Source: Bryobacteraceae bacterium (GTDB lineage: Bacteria; Acidobacteriota; Terriglobia; Bryobacterales; Bryobacteraceae). Taken from it: a stretch of 64,000 bases of DNA. Position 1 is the first letter of the stretch. Every line of letters begins with the position of its first letter. The DNA lies in the NCBI GenBank assembly GCA_041394945.1, contig JAWKHH010000003.1, positions 1 to 64,000 on the forward strand, in the 5' to 3' direction. This document shows positions 33,588-42,651 of this stretch, piece by piece. The translations under genes and the position numbers were made by a program. The notes beneath the pieces are model-generated. The model did not search any database. It was not told the DNA's origin and worked only from the letters and a program-made list of their open reading frames with translations.

Positions 33588-34849
33588 TTCTTGCCGGATT
33601 TCGCCGGCGACGGGCCGGATTGATCGATCAGCGCCACCCGGTCGCCGGAGGCGACGCCGCGAATCGCCACTTCGTCCGGATTGCGCGCCACGATCTCGAC
33701 GAAGGCGGCGTGGAATCCGTCGCGCCCGGCGACGAGGACGACGGGCTTGCCCTGCCGGGCGAAGACCGCTTTGGCCGGAACGGCGAGGGCGTCGGGAATG
33801 CGATCCACCACGATATCCATGCGGCCGTTCATGCCGGGGCGGAGGCGGGGGTCCATCGCGTCGAATGTGCCGAAAGCACGGAAATTACGCGTCGGCGGCC
33901 ATTCGAAGTTTTGTTCGGTGAGAGGCGAGATCGAGGCCAGTTTCGCGGGGAAGGGCTTTTCGGGAAAGGGGTCCAGATGGATGCGCGCCGTCTGCCCGAG
34001 TTTGATCCGGCTGCGTTCGATCTCCTCGACCTTGGCCTTCATTTCGAGGCTCGCGAGGTCGGGGATCTCGGCGATGGCGCTGCCCGGCCATACGTTGTCG
34101 CCAACGCGGAACGGCTGGGCGTTCATCCAGCCGCGCGAATAGTTGAGCAGGTAACTCACCATGCCGTCGGAAGGGGCGCTCACCTCCATTTGACCGATCC
34201 GCTTCCGGGTAAGTTCCACGTCGGCGAAATTCTTGTCTCGCTCGGCCTCCACGGCGGCGATCTTCGACCTGCCGGAAGCCTTGTTCAGTTCAAGGGTCGC
34301 CTGGACGACATTCAGCTTGTCTTCGGCGAGACTCAGATTGATGCCGCTCTCTTCGGCCTGGAGTTTGCTCACCAATTCCGCTTTCCGGACTTCGAGCCGC
34401 GCCCGCTCCACCTGGTGCTTCTGCCAGGCCAACTCGAGCTTGTCCTGCTCCTCTTGAATGGCCGCCTGCGCCGCGGTCTGCTTGAGCGAAGCTTCCGATT
34501 GCTGCAGAGAGGCTTCCTTCTCCTGCAATTGGCGCTTGGCGCCGCTCGAATCGAAACGGAGGATGGAATCGCCCTTTTTCACGGTGCTGCCCGGCGGCGC
34601 CTGCCAGGCGATGCGCATGTCGGGCACGTTCAACGGCGCGGTGATCTGGACGGACCGGCCGGCGACGAGTTCTCCGCGGCAGGAGACGATGACGAAAAAT
34701 TCGCCCTTGCGGACGATGGCGCTAGGGATGCTCGGGTCAATCGTGACCCGGCCGTAGTGGATGTAGGCCCATGCCCCGCTTCCGGCAGCGGCCAGGAACG
34801 CGGCCGCCAGCGCCCAAACGTATCGCCGTTTGCCGCCGGAACGCGGCAT
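33584..34849 (-). CDS. Second HlyD-family adaptor in the same operon
   Basis: 421 residues from ATG 34847-34849, which overlaps the preceding stop (ATGA). Signal anchor (YVWALAAAFLAAAGSGAWAYIHYG), lipoyl half IAWQAPPGSTVKKGDSILRFD, a long coiled coil rich in Lys/Glu/Gln (about 110-215), a second half VSAPSDGMVSYLLNY, and a beta-barrel with VDRIPDALAVPAKAVF. Architecture is as in the other two adaptors of the operon, but the sequence is clearly different, so this is not a recent duplication. Confidence 0.88.
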   Translation of the reverse strand: MPRSGGKRRYVWALAAAFLAAAGSGAWAYIHYGRVTIDPSIPSAIVRKGEFFVIVSCRGELVAGRSVQITAPLNVPDMRIAWQAPPGSTVKKGDSILRFDSSGAKRQLQEKEASLQQSEASLKQTAAQAAIQEEQDKLELAWQKHQVERARLEVRKAELVSKLQAEESGINLSLAEDKLNVVQATLELNKASGRSKIAAVEAERDKNFADVELTRKRIGQMEVSAPSDGMVSYLLNYSRGWMNAQPFRVGDNVWPGSAIAEIPDLASLEMKAKVEEIERSRIKLGQTARIHLDPFPEKPFPAKLASISPLTEQNFEWPPTRNFRAFGTFDAMDPRLRPGMNGRMDIVVDRIPDALAVPAKAVFARQGKPVVLVAGRDGFHAAFVEIVARNPDEVAIRGVASGDRVALIDQSGPSPAKSGKK

Positions 34850-35907
34850 CACTGCGCGGCTCCAGGCGGCGCGGGCGCGATCTCGAGCGAAGCCGAAAGA
34901 TCCGGAAGCAGGCGCGGATCCTGCTGGTCGACGCGGAATCGGGCAGCGAAGGCGCGCACTGGCGTATTCAACGCGGCTGTGGCCACGGGACTCGCCGCCT
35001 CGAGCCTGGCCGTGAACGCTGCATCGGGATACGCGTCGAGGTACACCTTGGCGACGGCGCCCTTCGTGAGCGCCGCGACATCCGGTTCGTTGACCATCAC
35101 GTCGACGACCATCGACGACGGATCGAAGATACGCAGGACGGGCTGGCCGGGATACATCTGGTCGCCTTCCTGCGGCGGCCCCATGGTTCCTGCGCGCCAT
35201 GTGTTTTCCAGCGCCACCATGCCATCCTGCGGGGCAGCAATGGATAGCTTCGCGAGGTTGCTTTTGATGCGCTCGATTCCGACGTTCTGCCGCTCGATCT
35301 TGAGATCGAGGATGCGGACGGCGGCGGCCTCTTCCTTCTCGTGCGCGGCGTGAGCCCTTTCGAGAACGGCGACCGAGGCCTCGGCCGTGGCCGCCTTGAT
35401 CTCGTTCTGGCGTTTGACGATGTCGGCGAGGACGGGCCCCTTCTTGAGTTGAATGCGCGCTTTGGCGAGTTCGGCCTCGGCTTCGCGAATGAGAGACAGC
35501 CGCTTGGCCGAATCGCTGCGCGCCTTGGCGACACGCTCTTCCTTCTGGTGAGTAAGTTCCTCGAGTTTCGCCTGTGCTTCGCGAGCTTCGTCGAGCATGG
35601 TAGTCGAGTCAAATTCGATGATCGGCATTCCCTTTTCGACCCGGGCGCCGTTCGGAGCAAGTTCCGTGAGAGTAAGCTGGCTGCGCTGCGCGGCGATGGA
35701 GGGGACTCGAATCGAGAGGGCCTTGAGCGCTTGCACGGCGCCGGTGGCGCGGAACTGAGCAGGCCCTGCGCGCGACGGAGCGGGAACGTCCGAACCGGCC
35801 GCCTGAACACTGCGCGGGGCCGGCGGGGGCGCCCCGGAGCAGGCGGCGAAAAGAATCGCCGCAGCCGTCCAGGATCGTGACGGACCAAGCCGGTTCCTCG
35901 AGTGCAT
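34849..35907 (-). CDS. First HlyD-family adaptor (lipoprotein) of the operon
   Basis: 352 residues. The N-terminus is a lipoprotein signal (AAAILFAACSG, Cys about 23) instead of the signal anchors of the two downstream adaptors. Lipoyl half TELAPNGARVEKGMPIIEFDS, coiled coil (about 108-200), second half LSIAAPQDGMVALENTW, and a beta-barrel. First gene of a four-gene operon (adaptor-adaptor-adaptor-permease) joined by 4-nt overlaps. Confidence 0.85.
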   Translation of the reverse strand: MHSRNRLGPSRSWTAAAILFAACSGAPPPAPRSVQAAGSDVPAPSRAGPAQFRATGAVQALKALSIRVPSIAAQRSQLTLTELAPNGARVEKGMPIIEFDSTTMLDEAREAQAKLEELTHQKEERVAKARSDSAKRLSLIREAEAELAKARIQLKKGPVLADIVKRQNEIKAATAEASVAVLERAHAAHEKEEAAAVRILDLKIERQNVGIERIKSNLAKLSIAAPQDGMVALENTWRAGTMGPPQEGDQMYPGQPVLRIFDPSSMVVDVMVNEPDVAALTKGAVAKVYLDAYPDAAFTARLEAASPVATAALNTPVRAFAARFRVDQQDPRLLPDLSASLEIAPAPPGAAQ

Positions 35908-35927
35908 CCCGGGCCTCCCTGTGGCCG

Positions 35928-35981
35928 AAAAAACTGAATCCCGTCCCTGCTGTCCGGTTAGACGCGCGAGGGGCGGGATTC
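35928..35981 (-). terminator. Rho-independent terminator between dioxygenase and adaptor operon
   Basis: On the minus strand GAATCCCG (complement of 35974-35981) pairs with CGGGATTC (complement of 35936-35943), then AG and TTTTTT (complement of 35928-35933). It ends transcription of the intradiol dioxygenase gene 38 nt after its stop and isolates the adaptor operon. Confidence 0.75.
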
Positions 35982-36018
35982 GTTTACGAAAATCAGGAAT
36001 TTTCGGGCGGTTGAGTGA

Positions 36019-36867
36019 TCAGGCGCCGCCGCCGGGAGGCGGCCCGCCGCCTGGGGGAGGTCCGCCGCCGGGAGGAGCGCCACCGCCAGGGCCGCCACCG
36101 CCCTGCGTCTGGTCGGGCGAACTGCCGAGGCTCAGGTCAACGACGAGCTTTGCGTCGGCTTCGATCCAACCGCTCCTCTCGCGCAGAGTCGTCAGGAGGA
36201 GCGATCCGGCGTTGGAGACGGTGGTGGACCCGAGACTTGACCCGCCGGAGTAGATGCCGTCGGTGGAGTTCCGGGTATCACGCAACCCGCGCGCCGAGTA
36301 AGGTTCGGCCCGGTAGACGCGATCGGTAAAATCCTCGTCGAAGAAGAACTGGCTCGTGAACTCATAAGTTTCCGAGTAATTGCTGATAGTGCGGATCTTG
36401 ACGTGAATATGAACCGCCCTCCCCTGGTACCAGCCCGGATACACGGTGTAGAAGTAGACGTTGCCGCCACGGTTGGTCATCTGGTAGCCGCGGAGGAATT
36501 TGCTTCCGGTGGAGTTATTCTGGCCAACGTCGGAATAGACGCCGGCCGCATCGCAATGCCAGATGTCGACCACGGCGCCCACGAGCGGCGCTACGGCGCA
36601 GTTGGAGAGTTGCGAGACATTGATCGCCAGACTCAGCGGCACGCCGGACGAAAGGACACCGGTAGCCGGGTCCGTGCGGATGTCGCCACGGTGGAGATCT
36701 TCGTCGACGAAGTACGGCCCCTCCGTGAGCGCGGGCGAGGAGAGGATCGTACACTCCTGGGCGTCGGCGGGATTCGGGCGGCCGAGGCGCCAGCCGCCGA
36801 GCGCGGCTCCACCCAGCGCTTGCAGCGCACGCCGGCGTGGAACGGAAAAGGGGTTCGAAATTGCCAT
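36019..36867 (-). CDS. Exported intradiol ring-cleavage dioxygenase with Pro/Gly repeat tail
   Basis: 282 residues from ATG 36865-36867. A twin-arginine-type signal (PRRRALQALGGAALGGW) is followed by the intradiol dioxygenase fold. The four Fe(III) ligands can be placed: Tyr111 (DAAGVYSD), Tyr147 (YPGWYQGR), His153 and His155 (AVHIHVKI). The C-terminus is a run of PPGGG-type repeats (about 255-282), unusual for the family and likely disordered. The Tat signal implies export with iron already bound. The substrate may be an extracellular aromatic; no catechol pathway genes are nearby. Confidence 0.9.
   Translation of the reverse strand: MAISNPFSVPRRRALQALGGAALGGWRLGRPNPADAQECTILSSPALTEGPYFVDEDLHRGDIRTDPATGVLSSGVPLSLAINVSQLSNCAVAPLVGAVVDIWHCDAAGVYSDVGQNNSTGSKFLRGYQMTNRGGNVYFYTVYPGWYQGRAVHIHVKIRTISNYSETYEFTSQFFFDEDFTDRVYRAEPYSARGLRDTRNSTDGIYSGGSSLGSTTVSNAGSLLLTTLRERSGWIEADAKLVVDLSLGSSPDQTQGGGGPGGGAPPGGGPPPGGGPPPGGGA
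36023..36110 (-). repeat. Pro-Gly codon repeats in the dioxygenase C-terminus
   Basis: Tandem GC-rich units encoding GGGPP-type repeats; the number of copies may vary between strains. Confidence 0.7.
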
Positions 36868-36875
36868 CGATCTCG

Positions 36876-36881
36876 ATTGTA
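36876..36881 (-). promoter_or_regulatory. -10 hexamer TACAAT eight bases before the dioxygenase start
   Basis: On the minus strand TACAAT, 8 nt, ATG. No ribosome-binding site. Same layout as at 9250 and 60501. Confidence 0.45.
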
Positions 36882-36948
36882 CGGGCGGAACCGGCCAGGG
36901 AGGAGTAAAACTGTGTAAAGCCCCTTCGCGCCTCTCGGTGCGGTTAGA

Positions 36949-37935
36949 ATGGAAACGTTGAGGCCCTTCGATCCGCTCCTGCGGAATGCGCATCTGGCCA
37001 CGGTTGCCGCGTCGTTCTGGCCGCGGCATCTCGACGAGGCGCGATTTCCCGTGGAAGCGAGACTCTTCCATACTGAACCGGAGACACGCATCCTGGTGCA
37101 TGTGCAGCGACCGTCGGCTACGCCGCCGGACGGGGTGGTCCGCGAGGTCGTGTTGGTGCATGGGCTCGAAGCGTCGTCGGAGGCGCCTTACATGCGGAGC
37201 CTGGCGCAGACGCTGCTCGAAGCCGGCTACTGGGTGCATCGAATGAATATCCGTTCCTGCGGCGGAACGGAGTTTCTTTGCCGGACGCTGTATCATGCCG
37301 GATTCACGCAGGACCTGTTCGCGTATCTGGCGGACCTGGACCGGCAGAGGCGCACGCCGGTTCACCTGGTCGGGTTTTCCCTCGGCGGGAATATTGTGCT
37401 TAAGTTCGCCGGGCAGTTGGGGCGGGACGCATTTCGGCTGCTCGCTTCGGTGACGGCGGTCTCGACCCCGATAGACCTGGCGGCGTGTACGGAGCGGTTG
37501 AACGCGCCTGTGAACTGGGTCTACCAGCGGCGCTTCCTGCGATCCATGAAGGCGCGGCTGGAGTTGCGGCGCAAAGTGCTCGGGGAGTTACTGACCGCGC
37601 CGCCGGCGGAGATCCGCGGGCTGCGGAGCGTGTACGATCTCGACGATCGCGTGACGGCGCCCGCTTTCGGATTCGCGTCGGCGGAGGCATACTACGAGTC
37701 CGAGTCCGCGCGGAATTTCGTGGGCGGGATTCGGGTGCCGTGTTTGCTGGTACAGGCGCAGGACGACCCGATGATTCCGTTCGAGGTGTTCCGCGCAGCG
37801 GGAGTGGAGGCGAACCGGGCGATCAAGATGGTGACGCCGGAGCATGGCGGGCATATCGGGTTTCTGGCGCGGCGGGGTCCGCGGATTTGGGTGGACGCTG
37901 TGATCCGGGATTGGATCGGGCGTCAGGAGGAGTAA
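36949..37935 (+). CDS. YheT/EMB8-type alpha/beta hydrolase
   Basis: 328 residues. VLVHGLEASSEAPYM is the oxyanion strand-loop. The nucleophile elbow is VGFSLGGNIVLK (Ser144), the acid lies in QAQDDPMIPFE, and the catalytic His in TPEHGGHIGFL. MNIRSCGGTEFLCRTLYHAGFTQDL is the hallmark of the YheT/UPF0017 group, whose substrates are poorly known esters or lipids. Cytoplasmic, monocistronic, convergent with the DUF4340 gene. Confidence 0.88.
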   Translation: METLRPFDPLLRNAHLATVAASFWPRHLDEARFPVEARLFHTEPETRILVHVQRPSATPPDGVVREVVLVHGLEASSEAPYMRSLAQTLLEAGYWVHRMNIRSCGGTEFLCRTLYHAGFTQDLFAYLADLDRQRRTPVHLVGFSLGGNIVLKFAGQLGRDAFRLLASVTAVSTPIDLAACTERLNAPVNWVYQRRFLRSMKARLELRRKVLGELLTAPPAEIRGLRSVYDLDDRVTAPAFGFASAEAYYESESARNFVGGIRVPCLLVQAQDDPMIPFEVFRAAGVEANRAIKMVTPEHGGHIGFLARRGPRIWVDAVIRDWIGRQEE

Positions 37936-37936
37936 C

Positions 37937-39172
37937 TTACGGCGCGGCTTCCGGCGAGTTGGCCGGAGGCGGCGGCGGTAGGCGCACGGGCGGCATGGTT
38001 TCGATGCGCGGCTGCTCCTGGCGCGTCTTGGCCGGCGCCGGATGCAAGCGCGCGAAGTCCTCGCCGCGGATGACGTAATACCAGTCTGCGAACTTCGCGT
38101 CGAGGGCGTCGGCTTGCGCCTGGACGCCAGGGTCTTTCGCGGATACCGTGACAAAAAGGTAGCGATTTTCCCTGGGCTTGGCGGCGCCGGCGGCGCTGGT
38201 TGAATCCGTCACCACCTCGCCGAATCGGAGGACGTAGGTCAAACCTTTCGACGTGTCGGCGAGCAGTTCGCCCTCGTTCGAAAGCAGCATACCCGTGGGA
38301 GCGATGAAGTAGCCCCGCTGCCGCAGGCTCATCACCGTGTCGAGCGTGAGTTCGAGCCGCTTCTTCTTGAGCTGCTCGGCCAGTTCCGGCGGTTTCGGCC
38401 GCGCGCCCACCACTCTCAACGATGCCATCGTGTTCGCAATGGCATTGGCCTGCGCGGACCATGTGCCACCGTCGCGCGCCATTACCATTCGTTGGAGATT
38501 CGCGATGCGCCCGAACTGCTCGTCGATCTGGTAGGAGTTGAGCGTCAGCTTCAGGATGTCGGCGGCGCGCACACGGAGTAAGTTGGCCTCCACCCAATCT
38601 GCGAATTCGGCCGAGGGATCGGCGGCGGTCTTCACCTCGTAGGTTCGCTTCTGCCCGGGGAGGCGGGCGTAGCGGTAACCTTCCTTCTCTTTCACCTTGT
38701 TTCCCAGGACGATCTCGGCCAGTTTCAGCCCGCCGGCGTCGCGCAGGGTGACGCGCTTTCCGCGACCGGTGAGGCTGGCGTTCTTGGCGTCGAGCGGATC
38801 GATGACGCTGTAGCTCGCCTGGTCTTCCCACCGATCCGACACGGGGGCTTCTTTCTTCAGATCGACCAGCGCCGCCGCCGTGGACGCCATTTGCTGTTTC
38901 GCCTCGGCCGGATAATCGCCATGGGACGTGATCACATAGCGGCCCTTGCGCAGCTCCACTTTGAGCGGGCGCGCCACGGCCTCGGTTTCGTCGTAGTCCA
39001 CCACTTCGATGGCCGCGACCTTGGAAGCGTCGCGGAAGCCGGGGAAGAACTCTTCGCCGGTATCGGAAAAGATCTCCGACGATGCGGTTTCCGGTGAGAA
39101 CGACGCCGCCGTCACCACCAGGGCAAGGGCCCCGGCCACGAACAGAAGGGTGCGTGCGAACTCGGATCTCAC
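37937..39172 (-). CDS. DUF4340 protein of a Gld-like ABC system
   Basis: 411 residues. One N-terminal transmembrane helix or signal anchor (TLLFVAGALALVVTAASF), then repeated beta-rich DUF4340 units (VAAIEVVDYDETEA..., WEDQASYSVIDPLDAKNASL, RGYFIAPTGMLLSNEGEL) and a Pro-rich end. DUF4340 proteins are regularly found behind GldG-like and ABC permease genes, as here (4-nt overlap with the upstream gene). Periplasmic role unknown. Confidence 0.85.
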   Translation of the reverse strand: MRSEFARTLLFVAGALALVVTAASFSPETASSEIFSDTGEEFFPGFRDASKVAAIEVVDYDETEAVARPLKVELRKGRYVITSHGDYPAEAKQQMASTAAALVDLKKEAPVSDRWEDQASYSVIDPLDAKNASLTGRGKRVTLRDAGGLKLAEIVLGNKVKEKEGYRYARLPGQKRTYEVKTAADPSAEFADWVEANLLRVRAADILKLTLNSYQIDEQFGRIANLQRMVMARDGGTWSAQANAIANTMASLRVVGARPKPPELAEQLKKKRLELTLDTVMSLRQRGYFIAPTGMLLSNEGELLADTSKGLTYVLRFGEVVTDSTSAAGAAKPRENRYLFVTVSAKDPGVQAQADALDAKFADWYYVIRGEDFARLHPAPAKTRQEQPRIETMPPVRLPPPPPANSPEAAP

Positions 39173-41745
39173 GATGCGGTCTCCGCGCCGGGACGCACCA
39201 GCCGGTCCGTGGAGATTCGCGCGCGCTCGCGGGCGATCTTTCGCGCCGACATGATCAAGAACAAGAGGAACGCCGGAATCGGCGGCAGCGTTACCGCGAG
39301 CAGCTTGATGGTGTTCTGAATGCCGCGGACGGAGGTCTCCATGCGGGCGCGGGCGTCTTCCATCTCGCGGCGGCGCTCGTCCTCAATGTTGGTGCGCGCC
39401 ACTTGGAGACGCCGGTTCTCGGCGGACTCGATGTTGGCGATCATAATCTGCTTGGCCTGGTCGTCCAGGTCGGAACGCGCACGGACGGTGGCTACTGCGG
39501 CGTCGAGCCGGGCCTGCGCCTCCTGGATCCGCTTTTCGGCGAGCACGGCGGCGCCCTGCGAGTCGGCGTCGCGCTTGGCTTCGAACTCACGTGTCCGGGC
39601 TTCCACGGCTTCGAGCGTGCGGTGCTTCGGGCGGCGCTTGCGGAGAGCGATGAAGCCTTCGTCGCCGGCGAGCGAATCGACGGCATTCAGCGCGAAGGTG
39701 ACGTTGTCGAAGTTCATGTTCTCCACGCCGCGGCGGCGGATCTGGAAGAACTCTTCGCCGATGATGTCGACATCGGCGACGACAACCGCGTTGCGGCCAG
39801 GTCCCTTCACCCGCGCGGCAAGCATGTAAGTCTCGCCATCCGGTTTGTGGGGCAACCCCTGCGCCATCGCCGTGCCGAAGATACTACGCTGGACGAGCTG
39901 GCTCCAGCGCAGCGTGCCGGACGCTTTGCCGGTTTCGATGAGCGGAGTTACCTTCAGCTTCTCGTCGTTCCGGCTCTTGAGCATTCCGGGATAGAGCAGC
40001 ACGGCTTCCTGCAGGCCGGAGCTGACCGGGTCCGCGGCGGAAAATCCATCCTTGCCGGCGAAGACCGCTTCCGGAGGCAGAGACCGCAACTGCGGATGCG
40101 GGTTATAGGTATCCCATACGACGCGGTTCGAGTCCCAATCAATGCCTAGGGAGCGCAAAAGCGGACGGAGGTCGGCGGGCGAACGATCCTCCTCGGCCTG
40201 GGGCGAGAGCTGTAGGTTAAACGCGGGCAGCGGGTCCACCAGGATCATGACGGCCTTGCCCTTGTCGGCGTAGTCCTTGAGGCGCGACACCTGCGCCGCG
40301 TTGAGCGCGTGGGGGAGCGCGGCGATGACGACGTCGAGGTTATCGGGGTAGCCGGTGTCGGCGGACACCTCGGATACCTCGTACTGCTTCTTCAACTCCG
40401 CGACGATGGACCATTCGGGAGATTGCCGCCGTGCCTGAAAGTCGAATCCACCGAACAGCCGCGCCGGTGTTTGGAGGATACCCACCCTGCGGCGTCCAGC
40501 CTTCGACACCACGCGGATCGAACGCATCAACTCATATTCCACCGGCAATCCGCGGTCGAACGCCGGGATCACGAACTCCTCGGCTCCGCACGTGAACACG
40601 AGCGCCAGGAATATCTCGTTCACCGACGAAGCGCTCTCTTCGGTGGCGGCCACGCGGAAGGGCTCAATGCCGTATCGTTCGCGCGCCTCGCGGGCTTCCG
40701 GCGAGTACTTCACGGTTTCGACGATCCGGACGTTGACGCGTTCGCGCCCGAGCGCGGCGAACTCCCGGAGAAACTGCAGCAGGTTGTTGCGCACGTCGAG
40801 ATAGGCGCGCGGCACTTCGGGGCTGAGATACGCCTGGATGGAAACCGGACGCTTCGCGTCGAGCGACTGGATCAGCTTCTTCGTGTCGGGCGAGAGCGAA
40901 TGCACCTGCTCGCTGGTGACGTCAAGGCGCGCGCCGGCGCGGCCGGCGATCACGGAAAGCGCGAAGGCGGCGGCCACGAGGGCGCACGCGCGGACGGCAT
41001 AGTGCAGCCCGATCACCTTCGCGCGCCAGCGCGGACGGCCGGCGAGTTTCACGTTGAGATACAACACGGCGGCGGCCAACGCGGCGAAGTAGACCAGCGA
41101 GCCGGTGGTGACCACGCCGTCCGCCAGGTCACGAAACTGTTCCACTGCGGAAAGCTGTTCGGCCAGCCGCTGCGCCCCGCCCGTGACGATTGCCCCCGCC
41201 TGGCGGAGAAACACCGGCAGTCCGCAAAGCGCCGCGCCCAGAATGAACGCCACGGTGAGGTTAGCGGTCAACTGGGAAGCAAGCAGCCCGAGCGGCAACA
41301 GCGAGGCGCCAAGGAGCCAGTAGCCCGCGTAGGTGGCGGCGAGCATCCCGGCATCCGGCGAGCCGAGCCAGGAGAGGACTACCACGTGGCTCAGCGAGAA
41401 CACCAGGGCCACGGTGTAGATGGCCAGGCCAGCGAAGTACTTGCCGAGCACGAGTTCGGAGTCGCGGGCAGGCAGCGTCAGGATCAATTCCTCGGTGCCC
41501 TGGCGGCGCTCTTCGGCCCAGAGGCCCATGGTGATGGCCGGGACGAGAAACACCAGGAGATAAGGAAACCAGGCGTTCAACTGGTCCAGGTTACAGAGGT
41601 TATTCAGGAAGAAGCGTTCCTGCCAGAAGGCGGCCACGGCGCTGAGAAACACAAAAAGCGTAATGAAGACATAACCGGTGGGAGAGCCGAAGTAGGAGAA
41701 CAGCTCCCGCTGAGCCACGGCGGCAATTACTCCGGCGCGCGGCAT
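39169..41745 (-). CDS. Fusion of ABC-2 permease with GldG-like auxiliary protein
   Basis: 858 residues. Residues 1-235 are an ABC-2-type permease with six or so helices (ELFSYFGSPTGYVFITLFVFLSAVAAFW; MGLWAEERRQGTEELILTLPARDSELVLGKY). After another helix (about 260-280) comes the GldG/ABC_transp_aux domain (about 285-650: RLDVTSEQVHSLSPDTKKLIQSL..., FGGFDFQARRQSPEWSIVAELKKQY). A coiled coil (about 700-800) and a last transmembrane helix (LLAVTLPPIPAFLLFLIMSAR) follow. In Bacteroidetes GldF and GldG are separate; here they are one chain. Confidence 0.9.
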   Translation of the reverse strand: MPRAGVIAAVAQRELFSYFGSPTGYVFITLFVFLSAVAAFWQERFFLNNLCNLDQLNAWFPYLLVFLVPAITMGLWAEERRQGTEELILTLPARDSELVLGKYFAGLAIYTVALVFSLSHVVVLSWLGSPDAGMLAATYAGYWLLGASLLPLGLLASQLTANLTVAFILGAALCGLPVFLRQAGAIVTGGAQRLAEQLSAVEQFRDLADGVVTTGSLVYFAALAAAVLYLNVKLAGRPRWRAKVIGLHYAVRACALVAAAFALSVIAGRAGARLDVTSEQVHSLSPDTKKLIQSLDAKRPVSIQAYLSPEVPRAYLDVRNNLLQFLREFAALGRERVNVRIVETVKYSPEAREARERYGIEPFRVAATEESASSVNEIFLALVFTCGAEEFVIPAFDRGLPVEYELMRSIRVVSKAGRRRVGILQTPARLFGGFDFQARRQSPEWSIVAELKKQYEVSEVSADTGYPDNLDVVIAALPHALNAAQVSRLKDYADKGKAVMILVDPLPAFNLQLSPQAEEDRSPADLRPLLRSLGIDWDSNRVVWDTYNPHPQLRSLPPEAVFAGKDGFSAADPVSSGLQEAVLLYPGMLKSRNDEKLKVTPLIETGKASGTLRWSQLVQRSIFGTAMAQGLPHKPDGETYMLAARVKGPGRNAVVVADVDIIGEEFFQIRRRGVENMNFDNVTFALNAVDSLAGDEGFIALRKRRPKHRTLEAVEARTREFEAKRDADSQGAAVLAEKRIQEAQARLDAAVATVRARSDLDDQAKQIMIANIESAENRRLQVARTNIEDERRREMEDARARMETSVRGIQNTIKLLAVTLPPIPAFLLFLIMSARKIARERARISTDRLVRPGAETAS

Positions 41746-42507
41746 CTAGCTGGCCTCCGGAAGAGGAAGCTGCCCACCGGATGAATCCGTCTCCGCCGGG
41801 CCCGCGTTGGTGAGCGAGTAGAAGGCTTCGTCGAGCGAGGGTCCGTGCTCGAGCAAGCCGTCCGGCGGACCGTCGAATACAACCCGCCCGGCGTTGATCA
41901 TCACCACGCGGTCCGCCACGGCCTCCACTTCCTGCAGGATGTGCGTGGAGAGCAGCACGGTCTTTGTTTTGCCGAGCGCGCGGATCAGCTCGCGCACGCC
42001 GCGGATCTGGTTTGGGTCAAGCCCGGTGGTCGGCTCGTCCATGATCAGAACGTCGGGCTCGTGGAGCAGCACCTGGGCCATGCCGACGCGCTGGCGAAAT
42101 CCCTTGGAGAGCTTCGAAATCGGCTTTTCGAGCACCTCTTCGAGGAAACATTGGCCGACGACGGCGTCGATGCGGGCGCGCAGGCGTTCCCCGCCCATCC
42201 CTCGCGCCCGGCCGAAGAACCGCAGCAGGCCAAGGGGTGTCATGTCGGCGTAAAGCGGTCCGTTCTCGGGCAGGTAGCCGAGGCGGGCGGCGCTTTCGAG
42301 CCGATGGGTGTGAACGTCGAACCCGGCGATGCGCGCCTCGCCCGACGTCGGCGCCGCGTAGCCGGTGAGGAGCTTCATCGTGGTGGACTTCCCTGCCCCG
42401 TTGGGCCCCAAGAACGCGCACACTTGTCCTTCGGGCACCGTGAACGATACGTCGCGGACGGCCGCGAAATCGCCATAAAACTTCGAGAGGCCGATGGCCT
42501 CGATCAT
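41746..42507 (-). CDS. ABC transporter ATPase (GldA/CcmA-like)
   Basis: 253 residues from ATG 42505-42507. Walker A GPNGAGKSTT, Q-loop region GYLPENGPLY, signature motif LSKGFRQRVGMAQ (LSKGF in place of LSGGQ), Walker B VLIMDEPTTGLDPNQ and switch His in LSTHILQEVE. The C-terminal extension (SLDEAFYSLTNAG) is typical of drug/Gld-type exporters. It abuts the permease-GldG fusion with no gap. Together the three genes form a complete transporter with DUF4340. Confidence 0.95.
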   Translation of the reverse strand: MIEAIGLSKFYGDFAAVRDVSFTVPEGQVCAFLGPNGAGKSTTMKLLTGYAAPTSGEARIAGFDVHTHRLESAARLGYLPENGPLYADMTPLGLLRFFGRARGMGGERLRARIDAVVGQCFLEEVLEKPISKLSKGFRQRVGMAQVLLHEPDVLIMDEPTTGLDPNQIRGVRELIRALGKTKTVLLSTHILQEVEAVADRVVMINAGRVVFDGPPDGLLEHGPSLDEAFYSLTNAGPAETDSSGGQLPLPEAS

Positions 42508-42651
42508 GCCGGCCACTTCGAAAAGATTATAACGTGCCGGCGGCGTTTCTCCACATACACACGGCCGTGTCAGCGGGCACACGGGAGGCGGCAGGCGGCC
42601 CTGCGCGTTCAACCACTTAGCAGATGGACTCGGCCGTGCCTCAGCAGAGGC

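Noticed and set aside
41845..42651. N-terminal extension of the VIT-domain protein
   Set aside because: It runs antisense through the ABC ATPase gene; ATG 42652 gives a sensible membrane protein.
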